From assembly GCF_041734735.1 (NCBI RefSeq), contig NC_134879.1, positions 1,850,320 through 1,914,319 of the forward strand: 64,000 bases of DNA, read 5' to 3'. This document shows positions 46,705-59,100 of this stretch, one piece after another (the first letter of the stretch is position 1; every line of letters starts with the position of its first letter). The stretch is from Babylonia areolata (Eukaryota > Mollusca > Gastropoda > Neogastropoda > Buccinidae). The position numbers and the translations under genes were made by a program. The notes beneath the pieces are model-generated. The model had not been told where the DNA came from. It saw nothing but the letters and a program-made list of their open reading frames with translations, and did no database searches.

Positions 46705-46853
46705 TTTTCTTTTTTTTTTTCCTCAAGGCCTGACTAAGCGCGTTGGGTTACGCTGCTGGTCAGGCATCTGCTTGGCAGATGTGGTGTAGCGTATATGGTT
46801 TTGTCCGAACGCAGTGACGCCTCCTTGAGCTACTGAAACTGAAACTGAAACTC
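46705..46853 (+). mobile_element. Family G copy 3
   Basis: Poly-T then 'ctcaaggcctgactaagcgc' to 'gaaactgaaactgaaact'. Sits between the inverted arm and the minisatellite. Confidence 0.75.
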
Positions 46854-46854
46854 A

Positions 46855-49690
46855 CAGGCTTCATTTGCATAAGAATCAAAACAAAGGTCACCCACGTGCT
46901 CTTTGCTGATCAAAACAGCCACCCGTGTGCTTCATTTGCATACAAATAAAAACAAAAGTCAGCCAAGTGCTTCATTTGCATAAATATCACAACAACAGTC
47001 ACCCACACGATTCATTTGCATATATGTCATAACAACGGTCATTCATGTGTTTCATTTGCACAAATGTCATGATAACGATAACCAACATGCTTCCTTTGCA
47101 TAAATATCATAACAACGGACGCTCACATGCTTCATTTACATAAAAATCATCACAAGGGTCACCCATATGCTTCATTTGCATAAATATCATAACAACAGTC
47201 AACCATGTGCTTAATTTCCATAAATATCATAACAACGGTCACCCACGTGCTTCATCTGCATATGAATCATGTCAACGGTCATTCAAGTGCTTCATTTGCA
47301 TAAAAATCATAACAAAGGTCACCCATGTGCTCCATGTCAATTTTTTTTTTTAAGTCCCCCACGAGCTTCATTTGCATTAGAATCAAAACAACGGTCACCC
47401 ATGTGCATAATTTGCATGAATATCATAAAACAGTCACATAAAAGTCATAACAAAGTTCACCCACGTGCTCCTTCTCGATCAAAACAGTCACATGTGTGCT
47501 TCATTTGTATAAATATCATAACAACAGTCACTCATATGCTTCATTTGCATGAACAAAGTTCACCCACGTGCCTCTTCCTGATCAAAACAGTCACCCATGT
47601 CCTTCATCTGCATAAATATCATAACAACACTCAGTCATGTGCATAATCATCAAAACAACGGTCATCCACCTGCTTCATTTCCATAAATATCATAACGGTC
47701 GCTCATGTGTTTCATTTGCATAAAAATCATTAATATGGTCACCCACGTACTTCACTTGCATATATAATAATAATAATAATGGTATTTATATTGCGCTGAA
47801 TCTTGTGCAGAGACAAATCAAAGCGCTTTCGCACCAGTCATTCACACGCATGCATAACTCAATACTGTAGAAACTAAAGACAAGGAAGAAACAGGCAAGG
47901 GAGGCTATTTTGGGAAGAGGTGGGTCTTAAGGCCAGACTTGAAAGAGCTGAGTGTGGAGACTTGACGAAGTGAAAGAGGAAGTTCATTCCAATTGCAAGG
48001 TCCAGAGACAGAGAAAGAACGGCGGCCAACAGTCGAGTGTTTTAATCTGGGTATGCGTAAACAGAGTAGATCCGAAGCCGATCGTAGTGAGCGAGATGGA
48101 GTGTAGAGGTGAAGGCAGCTGCAGAGATAGGAAGGGGCAGTTTTGTGAATACATCTATAACACAGAGTGCTGATCTTGTACTTTATTCGGTGTGAGACAG
48201 GGAGCCAGTAGAGATGTTGCAAAAGAGGAGTGATGTGCTCAGATCTTTTCTTTCTGAGGACGAGTCAGGCAGCAGAGTTTTGTATAACAACATAACAACA
48301 GTCACCCATGTGCTTCATTTGCATAAAAATCATAACAAAGGTCACCCACGTGCTCAGTGTCAAGTAAAACAGTCAGCCACTTGCTCCATTAGCATAAAAA
48401 TGAAAACAGCGGTCACCCACGTGCTTCATTTGAATGAAGATCAGAACAACAATCATCCACGAGTTTCATTTGCATACAAATCATAACAACGGTCACACAA
48501 GTGCTTCATTTGCATAGAAAGCACCACATGCTCCTTCCCGATCAAACCAGTTACCTATGTGCTTCATTTGCATGAATATCAAAACAACACTCAGCCACGA
48601 GTTTCATTTCCAAACAAATCATAACAAAGGTCACCCATATGCTCCATGTCAATCAAAACAGCTACCCACGAACTTCATTTGAATACAAACCATAACAATG
48701 GTCACCCACGTGACTTCATTTGAATAAACTTCATAACAACGGTCACCCACATGCTTCATTTGCATAAATATCATAACATCACCCACATGCTTCATTTGCA
48801 AAAATATCACAACAACCGTTAATCACGTGCTTCATCTGCATAAAAATCATAACGAAGGTCACCCACATGCTCATTGCCAATAAATATATGTGCTTCATTT
48901 GCATAATTATCACATAAAAACAGTCACCCACATGCTTCATTTGCATGAAAATAAAAACAATTGTCACCCATGTGCTTCATTTGCATATAAATCAGAACGG
49001 CAATCACCCATGTACTTAATTTGCATAAATATCATAACGACGGTCACTCGCGTGTTTCATTTGCATACAAATCATAACAACGGTCACAAAGATGCTTTAT
49101 CTGCATAAAGTCATAACAAAGGTCACCCATGTGCTCCATGTCGATCAAAACAGTCACCCACAAGCTTTGTTTGGATAAGAATTGTAACAACGTTCACCCA
49201 CGTGCTTTATTTGCATAAATATCACAACAACAGTCACCCACGTGCTCCTTGCCGATCAAAACAGTCACCCATGTGCTTCATTTGCATCAACATCATAACA
49301 ACACTCAGCCACGTGCTTTATTTGCATGAAAATCATAACAACGGTCACCCACGTGCTTCATTTGCATAAATATAATTACAGTCACCTGCGTGTTTCATTT
49401 GAATTAACATCATAACAACAGTCACACAAGTACTTCATTTCCATAAAAATCATAACAAAAGTCATGCTCCATGTCAATCAAAATAGTCACACACGAGCTT
49501 CATTTGCATAAAAATGACAACATCACTCACGTGCTTCGAGTCAATCACAACAGTCACCCACGTGCTTAACTTGCGTAGATATCAAAACAACGGTCACCCA
49601 CGTGCTCCATGTCGATCTAAATAGTCACCCAAGCGCTTCATTTGCATAAAAGCCTTAACAATGGTAACCAACGTACTCCATATCGATCAG
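46855..49690 (+). repeat. About 40-bp degenerate minisatellite, near 58 units, octamer plus E-box per unit
   Basis: Consensus 'cttcatttgcataaatatca', 'taacaacggtcacccacgtg'. Many units hold both ATTTGCAT (octamer, POU-type site) and CACGTG (E-box). A shorter unit 'gatcaaaacagtcaccca' is interspersed. Interrupted by an L2-like LINE at 47764-48286. Confidence 0.93.
47764..48286 (-). mobile_element. L2/CR1-like LINE 3' end, copy 2
   Basis: Minus strand reads LYWLPVSHRIKYKIS, CIHKTAPSYL, RRSFSVSGPCNWNELP, SGLKTHLFPK. (ATA)n tail at 47764-47780. 5'-truncated, in the minisatellite. Confidence 0.88.
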
Positions 49691-50199
49691 AACTTTTTCA
49701 GCAGCAAGTGGATATCTTCACCATCCAGCTGTAGCACTGGGACGTCTTGCTGTTCAAACATGCCAGAGGATGTCCATGATCAACAGGTGTTGCATGTCCC
49801 TGGGGTTTCCCCTTGCTGCTGAAACAGGAGCTGAGGACATTATGCTTGTGATTCGCCATCCACTTTTGCCATCTGCATGGCGTCTATGGTGACCACCTGA
49901 TCTTTTCTCTTCAGTGTATTGTCTAAGTTTCCCAACGACGGACCAGGCGGAGGAGGAAACCTTTCCCAACGGCTGTGATGGCGGAAGAGGATGACCAAAG
50001 GGCAGGGGGAGCTCTTATCCTTGGCTGGAAGACGGAGACCTGAAGAAAAAACCTGCACCTGCCGAGGCCGTCCTACACGTGGCAGTATCTGCACCTGTGG
50101 GACTGTGAGCGTCAGTAGGCAAGAGAGTGGGGAAGGTACTCAACTCCTCCTCACTAAAAAAAAAATCACCTGTGCTGGTCAGGCAATGAACGCTGGCTA
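49691..50199. other. Region between array and right arm; possible LINE remnant
   Basis: GC-richer than surroundings; short frames on both strands. It may be part of the LINE whose end follows at 50200, but no diagnostic domain is visible. Confidence 0.3.
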
Positions 50200-50375
50200 T
50201 TGAGGAGAAGCGTGAGCGAAGGAAGCAGGGCTCAGCTTCTCGAGACGTTTTCCCTTGCTGCACATCCAGAATCGGCCTCTTCTCCCATATGAGGACACAC
50301 ACCGACAGATAAGCCTGCCTGCCTACTCATCCGTCGGACCGATGGGAGACTCCATCATCATCATTGTCTAATACT
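50200..50375 (+). mobile_element. LINE C-terminal zinc-finger fragment, copy 3
   Basis: Frame to 50312 reads CCTSRIGLFSHMRTHTDR before a stop, like the finger ends at 2690 and 14887. GATGGGAGACTCCATCATC follows. Confidence 0.6.
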
Positions 50376-50421
50376 ACATTTCCTACCATGGCATGAAAAA
50401 TCTTAATTCCGGCTTCATGAC

Positions 50422-50763
50422 AGTGTCCACACAATATTTGTCACGTGTTACAACCTTAGCAATATCTCACAGTAAAGAATCAGTATCAAAGGTTCCTGGC
50501 AGACAGGGAGTCAGTATGCTGTGTGTGTCCCTTTTGTCTCTGGACTGCCGTGACTCCTTATTCTGGTTGCTGGAATGCTGTAAGCCTGTGACTGCTTGCA
50601 TAGCATTGTTCATTTCAACACATGCTGTCATTGAAAACAGACACTATGTACGCGGCAACTCTCCCATTTTCCGACTGTCTCAGCCCCCACCAGTGCTATT
50701 GACACTCCTCATCACTTGCTCCATCACCAGGTCTGGTGTTAGACCTGTCCAGTACCTGCTGAC
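50422..50763 (-). repeat. Right arm of the large inverted repeat
   Basis: Reverse complement of 46352-46704; no frame conserved between arms. Confidence 0.88.
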
Positions 50764-50872
50764 GGATGGCACGATGCCCATTGCCGAACTCATTAATACA
50801 ATAGCGGATCAGCTGAAGAACTGCATCTGCTGCAGGTAGATACGCACTGATTTTGTGTCCAGGTTGTGACCA

Positions 50873-51088
50873 GTGACAGAAACTTACAGCAATATTTCCG
50901 GTAAACATTCAAGGTGAAGTTAGTGACAGAAAATTACAGCAATATTTCCGGTGAACATTCAAGGTGAAGTTTGTGACAGAAAATTACAGCAATATTTCCG
51001 GTGAACATTCAAGGTGAAGTTAGTGTCCAGGTTGTGGCCGGTGACGGAAAATTACAGCAATATTTCCGGTAAACATTCAAGGTGAAGA
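50873..51088 (+). repeat. 50-bp tandem repeat, four units
   Basis: 'gtgacagaaaattacagcaa', 'tatttccggtgaacattcaa', 'ggtgaag'; the last unit carries 'tgtccaggttgtggccg' before it. Confidence 0.9.
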
Positions 51089-51111
51089 ACCAACATCGAT
51101 GTTCAGCCATC

Positions 51112-51426
51112 TCAGTCTTCACACTGTCCAACCTTTGCTGAATTATGTCCTGGGCTTTTGTTCTTCTTGTCTTTTGTCCTCTTTTTTTTTTCTTCTTTTC
51201 TTCTTTTTTTTCCCCCACTCGCAGGCTTTAAGCTGTTTGCGTTAAAGGCACTGTTAAATTTTCTGAGGGCTTCATAAAGGTCATCAGGAATGATATTTTC
51301 ATATTCCAGGCAGTCTTTGGACTTCATGACTATGTGATGGACTTCATTTTGCCACTCAGTTTCATACTCCAGCCAGCTGCATTCTCTTTCCGACGCTAAG
51401 TTGACGTCTGCTGTGCCAGGGTTCAT
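51112..51426 (-). CDS. Unrecognised small acidic/basic ORF, about 104 aa, possibly a first exon
   Basis: Reading on the minus strand from ATG at 51426 to a stop at 51112. I do not recognise the family. The N-terminal 65 residues look like ordinary globular or helical coding sequence (ECSWLEYETEWQNEVHH, DLYEALRKFNSAFNANSL) and the last 35 are lysine-rich (KKRRKEEKKKRTKDKKNK). The lysine-rich end lies on a TTC/TTT-rich stretch and may be intron read-through, so the real coding part may stop near 51215. A diverged copy of the first half lies inverted at 53430-53657, which favours a real ancestral gene. It sits between the oxygenase and TADA2B, about 4.7 kb upstream of TADA2B. No partner exon was found. 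Confidence 0.35.
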   Translation of the reverse strand: MNPGTADVNLASERECSWLEYETEWQNEVHHIVMKSKDCLEYENIIPDDLYEALRKFNSAFNANSLKPASGGKKRRKEEKKKRTKDKKNKSPGHNSAKVGQCED

Positions 51427-51526
51427 GAGTTCCAAAGAAAAAAAAAGTATATCATACCGTTCTTTTCACATCAAGACATGATGGTTGATTTTGCCGTCAT
51501 CTATCTTCCACTCTTTTTTTGTTGCA

Positions 51527-51792
51527 GCAAATTTCTCTGCCTTGTGTGAAATTCGGGCTCGCTACACTGAGAGCGCGCTACCTCCCCCCCCCTGCCCCCC
51601 TCCCCGCCTGCTGTTTTTAATTGGTTTTTCCTATCCAAGTAGATTTTTTCTACAGAAATTTGCCAGGGACAACCCTTTTGTTGCCGTGGGTTCTTTTACG
51701 TGCGCTAAGTGCATACTGCACAAAGGGATCTCGGTTTATCGTCTCATCCGAATGACTAGCGTCCAGACCACCACTAAAGGCCTACTGGAGGT
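51527..51792 (-). mobile_element. SINE-B copy, truncated
   Basis: Tail side and core present ('acaacccttttgttgccgtg', 'tcggtttatcgtctcatccg'); the tRNA head is missing. Confidence 0.82.
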
Positions 51793-51819
51793 AGTCCAGG
51801 GCAGATACAAAAATGGTCT

Positions 51820-51970
51820 AAATGTGTGAAATTACAAAGGCAGCATGGGGTCATTTATTTCGAAAGTACAATTTTATGGACATTTTACGCCGTGGAAATG
51901 CGCAAGAAATACTTTGTTATCTGCTTATCAATGTGTAGAACATAAAGATTTATATAAATACATGTTAACC
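51820..51970 (+). repeat. Duplicate of 55455-55600
   Basis: 'gtgaaattacaaaggcagca' then similar spacing to 'acataaagatttatataaat'. The second copy is 530 bp upstream of TADA2B. Confidence 0.6.
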
Positions 51971-53429
51971 AGGTTTGCTTGGATGAAAATTGTCGGAGCA
52001 CTGTCCAGACAATTGTAAAGAAAATGGTATCCTATTTTTCTAGATCCATTTTTTTACAGGGCAACATATTTATATCGGGGATTGGAATTTATTTTGATAT
52101 ACTACTTTCCTAGATCCATTTTTTTACAGGGCAACTATTATATCGGGGGATTGGGAATTGTTTCTTTTGAAAAATGGTTTCACGTGTTTCACGTGCATTT
52201 TTGTAATCATAGCATGAGTTAGGAATGTGATGTGCTGCTGTGAAGTGTAGATTTGTTGCCAGATGGTGTCATGAAGCTGTCCAGGTTAGGACATATTTTT
52301 GCCTGTAAAGGTACGTTGAAAATTATTGCACTCAAGTTTGAAATGACTTTGACTACGTTTTGTGATGGGATATTGACCATAGTATATAAAAGCAGGACAT
52401 TTGAATGGATAATTTAAGTAGCGTTTGAATGAGATACATTGATATGTTGTGGTTGATTTGATGTTGTTGTAAAGCTTGTATGAGTAATCAGTACTTGGTG
52501 CTTTGATGATATACAGTTAGGTTGATAATAGATAGTAGTTAATTAAATTTGTCTTAAGTTTTGTTGGACTGTTCAATGGCTAAGAAATGGTACTTTTTTT
52601 TTGAAACATTGAATTGTGTAGTAGCTATGCAGCTACATTTTGTTATTTCCTGATGGGATGAATGGGAATCATTTTGAAGTAATTGTATTTTGCATTACTT
52701 AGGGTGGTGAATGGACATCGAAGCGAATATTTTTTTTTATATTAGCTTCAGTGATAATTGGAATTTATGTCAATAGTATTGGATGAAGATTTTCTCTTTA
52801 GTGTTTATGTAAAGGTATGGTGTCTATGTTGTCTTGTTTGTCCACTTAGGTTTCTAAGAATAATATTCAAAACATGGTCTGTAGTGGGACTGGAAATGAG
52901 GGGGGTTTGCATCCAGAAAGTCAAGGAACTGACACATACTAAAAATGTGCAGGCATCTAGTGGCTGGGACAGGCCACAGGTTTTTGGTTTTGTGCCGAGG
53001 TGCCAGGGACTGGCACTGGACTTCATAGAGCTGGATGGTGGGACCATCGGGGCAAACTATCGGCACAGGGGAAGAACGTGATGGTGGGACCATCGGGACG
53101 TACTGAGTGAGGAGCCAGGAGCTGGCAAGACTGCTGAAGAACGTTCAAGGCGGTGACGTTAAAATTGTTTCCCCCCATAAAAAAATTATATTCCAGTCCA
53201 GGCCATACTTAGAAATTTTTGATATCTTCTTAATAATAAATAAAAGGGTGTAGTTAATAAGTGTTTTCGTGTTTTGGGGAGAACACGTTCTGATTGGAGT
53301 GACAAGTGAACAGATAGCAGGCATACACTTACAAGCAAGCACACTCATTCTTGTGTAGTTATTTCTGTCTATCTGGCACTTTCTTTACAACAATGAATTC
53401 AGAAAGTATGGAAGGCAGATGATGGCAAA
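51971..53429. other. Intergenic, no gene seen
   Basis: Two copies of 'tagatccatttttttacagg' at about 52042 and 52110. GATGGTGGGACCATC, a short hairpin, occurs at 53034 and 53080. A 107-codon frame at 52758 lacks splice or family support. Confidence 0.45.
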
Positions 53430-53657
53430 ATCGACCAACATCATGTCTTGATGTGAAAAGAACGATATGGTGTACATATTTTTCTTTGGAAATGAACCGG
53501 TATTTACAAATGTGACTCATGAAACCTGGCGCATTAAACGTCAGTTAAGGGTGGGAAAGAGATTAGACCTGGCTGGAGTGTGAAGGTAGCAAGATGAAAT
53601 GCATCAAATTGTCGTGATGAGCAAAGACTGCCTGGAATATGAAAATAGGCAGTCTCC
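53430..53657 (+). pseudogene. Decayed inverted copy of the 51.1-51.5 kb ORF start
   Basis: The plus strand here matches the minus strand of about 51270-51498, including the upstream block 'catgtcttgatgtgaaaaga', the start region and 'agactgcctggaatatgaaa'. The frame is lost: stops follow within 10 codons of the ATG-equivalent. The pair forms an inverted duplication about 1.9 kb apart. Confidence 0.6.
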
Positions 53658-53710
53658 AGAACTCGTTGGAAATTCAAATGTTTCGGATGTTAACATCCAA
53701 AATTTGGGCG

Positions 53711-53935
53711 CCAGTTCGTGACATGGCAATGTGTCTTAAAATGAAGTGGTTAGAAACGTACCATATCAAAACATAGTCCATATAGATTTGATCTATATGT
53801 CTTGTTCTAATAAAACACGACAATTTGTGACATGGCAATGCAGTGTCTTGAAATGAAGTGGTTGGAAACGTACCATATCAAAACATAGTCCATATAGATT
53901 TGATCTACATGTTTTGTTCTAATAAAACGTCTGTC
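53711..53935 (+). repeat. 113-bp direct tandem duplication
   Basis: 'gtgacatggcaatg' to 'ttgttctaataaaac' occurs twice in a row with about 8 differences. Confidence 0.88.
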
Positions 53936-55211
53936 ACCAATAAGAATGGTATATTAAGTTTGAAATATTACGCAAAAGACCTGCGTGACAGCCGTAAACA
54001 AACCGTTCCACTTGACATGTTTTTCATTCACTCAAAGGCAAGCATATGAATACACTACACGTTCTTCATTATTTGCTATAGGTGGTCAACACATCTATCT
54101 CTGACAGCACATACACTCACTTTCTGGTAAAAATGTCTGTCAAGTTCAATTATTTCAATGCAGTCAAAGTCGCATATCAATTTTGGGTTCCGCTTTTCTG
54201 TGTTACTTTTGTACATGTAAGCTCCCACCCAAAACTGAAAATATACATGTAAACAAAATTAGAACTGTTTTCACATAAATCGTGCGGATTCATGGAGGGA
54301 AAGCACACATCGGTTTGACAAACACCCTTCAATCGTATGAGTTCGAACACAGCATCAGAGAAGGTGGTATTTCTAACAGCATGCGAAATGTACATATGTT
54401 ACACGGAAATCTCCGATATGTTGACTGCCGGTTTGCACCCAATGACTGATAAATTCGGTTTGAAAATAAACTGTGTATAATAGTTTCGTGGTTGTTACGG
54501 TTTGTTTATGCATTTTTCTCTCACCCGATTTTCACTGCTTCTGACACATGGCGAGATGCGGTGATTCTGATTCTGATACCGGCGTGAGATTTCGAAATAA
54601 GTTAACTCATGTTGTTCGATAAGACTACTTTCAGTTGAAGACTTGTTGCATCAAAAGTTCCAAACGACAATATTCAATGCAGAAAATAACTTCCCCTTTT
54701 ATCACCTTGATGTTGGCTTATGCTGTCTGTTGAATTTTTATCATTAAATGATGCAGTTTATCAGTTCACGTGACAGACGAACTGTGGAATGAAAAAAACT
54801 GATCGTTGCATCCGTCGGAGACTACGCCAGTCCGACCAACGCGCATTGTTTTGCAGAATGTAATTCGAGCAGCCACATTTTACACGGGCCAGACAAGGTC
54901 TGGAAAAAACAAACTATGAACTCAGGATCATTGTGATTGATCTCAGTTTTAAAATTAAGTTTGAACTGAAGCATTTCACGTTCAGAAGTGCTTGGGATGA
55001 AGTCAAGTGTTACGTTCAGACACATAACTTTTTAAGCAGATACCAAAATTTATCATTCTTAGTTGTTGCTGGTTGGTTGGTTTGGTTGGTTTGTGGTGTT
55101 GTTCTTGTTGTTGTTTTTATTATACTTTTATTACATTTTGTTTTGCTGTCATCCTACACTGCGTAAAATGTCCAGTCAACAAAATTTTATTTACGAAAAA
55201 TTTACTAATTT
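53936..55211. other. Intergenic, no gene seen
   Basis: Unique AT-rich DNA; no convincing frame. Confidence 0.45.
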
Positions 55212-55262
55212 ACGGAAATCTGTTGTGATTAAAAGAGAAATACAACACAAATACAATACAGT
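55212..55262 (+). mobile_element. SINE-B 3' end stub
   Basis: 'acggaaatctgttgtgatta' then 'aatacaacacaaatac', the last 50 bp of SINE-B. Confidence 0.65.
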
Positions 55263-55454
55263 GTTGCCTTCATAAATTCACCTTTGCATGCAGTCAGTAT
55301 AATAGTGTTTTCATTCTTTATGCAGTGTCATGACTGGTAAGAAACTGGAAAACATTCATAAAAGCAAATTGCGTCTTCTACCAGTTTAGTATAAAATACA
55401 TGAAATTGAAAATATTTTTCTTTTGACCCCAAAGAATTCACTTACTCTCTGTAC

Positions 55455-56125
55455 TGTGAAATTACAAAGGCAGCACAGGATCATTTTGGTTCGTAAGTTC
55501 AATTTTGTTGATAATTTACGCAATGCACAATTTGGAAATACTTCATGCTCTGCTTATTAACGTGTAGTATATAAAGATCTAAATATCTATCATCGGCTGC
55601 AGTGTGCAACGCAGAGAGGTATAGTTCATCAACAGCGCGGCAGCAGTCAGTCACATTTATTGTACCGCGCTAAACGCTTTCTGGCAACTTGCGGTCCGCG
55701 ATTGCGTAAACCGCCTTACGAAGTCTTGCCTTGCGACTCTTTGTTAGGAGCTCTCTCACGACCAGAAGTGTGAAAAATAATTATTAAAAATCAAAATCCA
55801 ATGATGTTTCAGCCCCCCTACAGCGATAAATTTTATATCAATGTGACCAATATGATTTATTAATTTTATCGTAAAAAGAACGGTTTTGTTTGCTCACATA
55901 TGGACCAGATTTGCTCAGCGATTGGTTCTCCCTGGTCCACTGAGCTAAATATAGAGCGGAAACGTATGGATATATGGGAAACGTGATGTCACCATGTCCG
56001 GTTTGAGGCTGCAAAGGAGGAAAGACCATGTGTGAAAAGCTACGAAGAGCAGTATACCTGGAGCTCTTGACGAAACTTTGACTGCATCTTTTACGAACGA
56101 TTAACCCGTTGAACAATCATTGATC
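55455..56125 (+). promoter_or_regulatory. TADA2B upstream region
   Basis: Expected promoter and 5' UTR. Contains the repeated block 55455-55600 and GTGATGTCAC at about 55982, similar to a CRE/ATF site. No TATA box identified. The start site is not defined. Confidence 0.3.
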
Positions 56126-59100
56126 ATGGACTTAGTTTACTGTAATTGTTGCCTGAAAACCCTTTCTGACACGCTCATTCGATGTGTGGAATGCCCCGAT
56201 TTTGATTTGTGTTTGGAGGCAAGTGCTATACATGTGTTCCGTTTGTTGTGTTTGACAAATCCTTTGATTCACGGAGCGTCAGGTTTTGAACAGTCCATGA
56301 TAAGTACGTTGAATTATAACTTCGTCCTCTGTTCTTATGTTACAGTGCTTTGCTTGCGGTGTCGAAAGCGGACCACACAAGAAGGAGCACGATTACAAAG
56401 TAGAGGTAAGCATTCGGTACGCAGTGATTTGGAAGCCCACCCCGTCATTTACAAAATCAACTCGCCCACTCGTGTATGAGCCAATCATAAATGACTGATA
56501 CAGTTTGAAGCGAACAACTGAAAGTCTGCCAGATTATGGGTGATTACCATTGGGGGCTTTAATCACAGGGACTACTTGAATATGATTGTCCAACTCCAAC
56601 ATAAATTCCGGAAACATCGATCACCTGCTTCAGCTTAGTTGTTTTTTTTATTAATTTTTTTTTTTTTTACAATAATGAAAAATGAAGAACCAGCAGATCG
56701 TTGATAATGAGCATTGTATTGATGCACTTAGATGTTTAAAACATTTTCAATTATGTACAACATAGAAGATATAAAATCATTAGCATGTGTAATAACAAGG
56801 ACACTACAGGTAAGTCACACACATGGTTTAACTCTTTCAGTCCTTTAACCCTTTCAGCCCTTCAAGATCTGCCTGTGCAGCCCTTCTACTGTCCTAGCCT
56901 GGCATGTTTTGGCCCCGCTGCATCAACTGGGAAGGATGCTTCACTTTAGGCAAAATGTTTTAGAAATTGCTGAATCAAAGCTACCAAACTTCATATGACT
57001 GAAATCTAATTTTGACACAAGTTGCTGAAGTCTCAAGACTAGCAAGTCTCATTATCCAAATGAGGTGCCACTCCAAAAATTCAAACCTTGCTAAAGCCCC
57101 AGTCAGGCTCCTTTGTCTGAAACAGTTGTAAATAGTGGGGCCTCGATCGGAGCCCATCGTCCGGAGTGAGTTAGAACATAAATTATCAGACCAATATATA
57201 TATATATATATGCTGTGCTCAATAGTCGTCATTGCCTATTAAAGGTAATGCACCAAATCTTTGTGCATGACCAGAAGTGGGCAACAATAAGGCACATTAC
57301 CAGTAATGGGTAAGGCAGTGTGTGCGCATTATTGATGATGGGTAGGGAGTGGGCAATGTCTGTCACGAGCACATTTTCGCCCTCTCTTCATCTGTGGGGA
57401 GGGGGCGCAGCAAATTACTGCTGTTGAGCATTACACATGTTTACAAATATAATGCAATAATGAAAACCAGTAAGGAGGAAGATAAACAACAAACAACATA
57501 ATGGGTTGTACCTTTTCCCAGGTAGATTAGGGTTAGGGAGTGATGGCCTAGAGGTAACGCGTTCGCCTAGGAAGTGAGAGAATCTGAGCACACTGGTTCG
57601 AATCACGGCTGAGCTGCCGATATTTTCTCCCCCTCCACTGGACCTTGAGTGGTGGTCTGGACGCTAGTCATTCAGATGAGACGATAAACCAAGGTTCCCA
57701 TGTGCAGCATGCACTTAGTGCACGTAAAAGAACCCACAGCAACTAAAGGGTTGTTCCTGGCAAAATTCTGTACAAAAATCCACTTTGATAGGAAAAACAA
57801 ATACGCACGCAGGAAAAAATACAAAATAATGGGTGGCGCTGTAGTATAGGGACGCGCTCTCCCTGGGGAGAGCAGCCCGAATTTCACACAGAGAAATCTG
57901 TTGTGATAAAAAGAAATACAAATACAATAGATAAAGAAATGTTTAACCAGAACATTTACACTGGGAAGATTATTAATGATTTGCATATGAAGGTATACTT
58001 CTTTTTCCAGGATGATTGATGTTGATGATGATCACTGACAACAAAGAAAGTTGGCAAAAATCCTAATTCCTGTGTTCCAATATGGAGTTGAACACACAAT
58101 ATTAAATGAAGAATCAGTCAAGAGAAGCCAGAACCTTAAACAGTTTTGAAATTTTATCACTAGTTAGCAGTCATCCAAAACTCCAGCTGTCACTGTCAGA
58201 ATCCCGTAAAGTTTTATTCAGGGAGCAAGGCGAAGGGAGAGAATGTGCAGATGTTGTGTTCAGGAGTGCTATGGAAAAGAATAGCACAAAACTTGAATGG
58301 ACTTGCAATTCGATATATTCGAAAAAAAACTTATTCGTATGAAGATCACAGGAACAGGAGTCATGATGGCTGCCGGAAAAAGATGGCGCTAGCTAGCGGG
58401 ACAAAGGGGAGGTTACCTACTTCTGGGAGGTTATCGGCCATAGTTGCTTTCATTTTCTCCGAATAGGCGGATAGTAGTTTGCACAGGACAGGAATATCAG
58501 ACCCCTGCTGGAGTCTGCACTAGTTGGGTCACGGTAAGTATGTTGTTTAAACATAATTTTAGATAGAAAATTTCCTTTTATCACTCTTGCTTTGCATGAC
58601 AGATTTGTGATTCGGAGGGAATGTGGATCAGTGAGCAGATCTGGCTTTTGCCTTTAAGCAGTTTAGACAGTTCCAAAATATAACTGTTTTTTTGTTTTTT
58701 TTTTAAATGGCAATAGTTATGATTGCATTTATCAATATTGTATCATACTTATTTTTCATGCTTGTAAAGCTCTTTTTTTTTTCCCCAGACATTCAAGAAA
58801 ACAAACAACTATATATTGGTTGAGTGTTATTTATTAACTTTGTTTTTGTTATTATGTTGCAGAATGTTAAAAATACCCTGGTCTTTGAGACAGAAAATGC
58901 GTGGAGCCTGAATGAAGAACACAAGCTTCTGGTTGCGGTGGAACAATATGGATTTGGCAATTGGTAAATTGATTGATTGATTGATGATTGATGTGGATAC
59001 TTAAATAGCGCCTATCCTCGGTCAGAGACCAAGCTCTAAGCGCTTTACATACAGGGGGACATTTGCACCACAGGCTGCCTACCTGGGTAGAGCCGACTGA

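Noticed and set aside
50393-50839. 148-codon plus-strand frame
   Set aside because: Lies on the right inverted arm; the left arm does not keep the frame and no domain is visible.
52758-53081. 107-codon frame
   Set aside because: No recognisable domain, no splice support and biased composition; likely chance.
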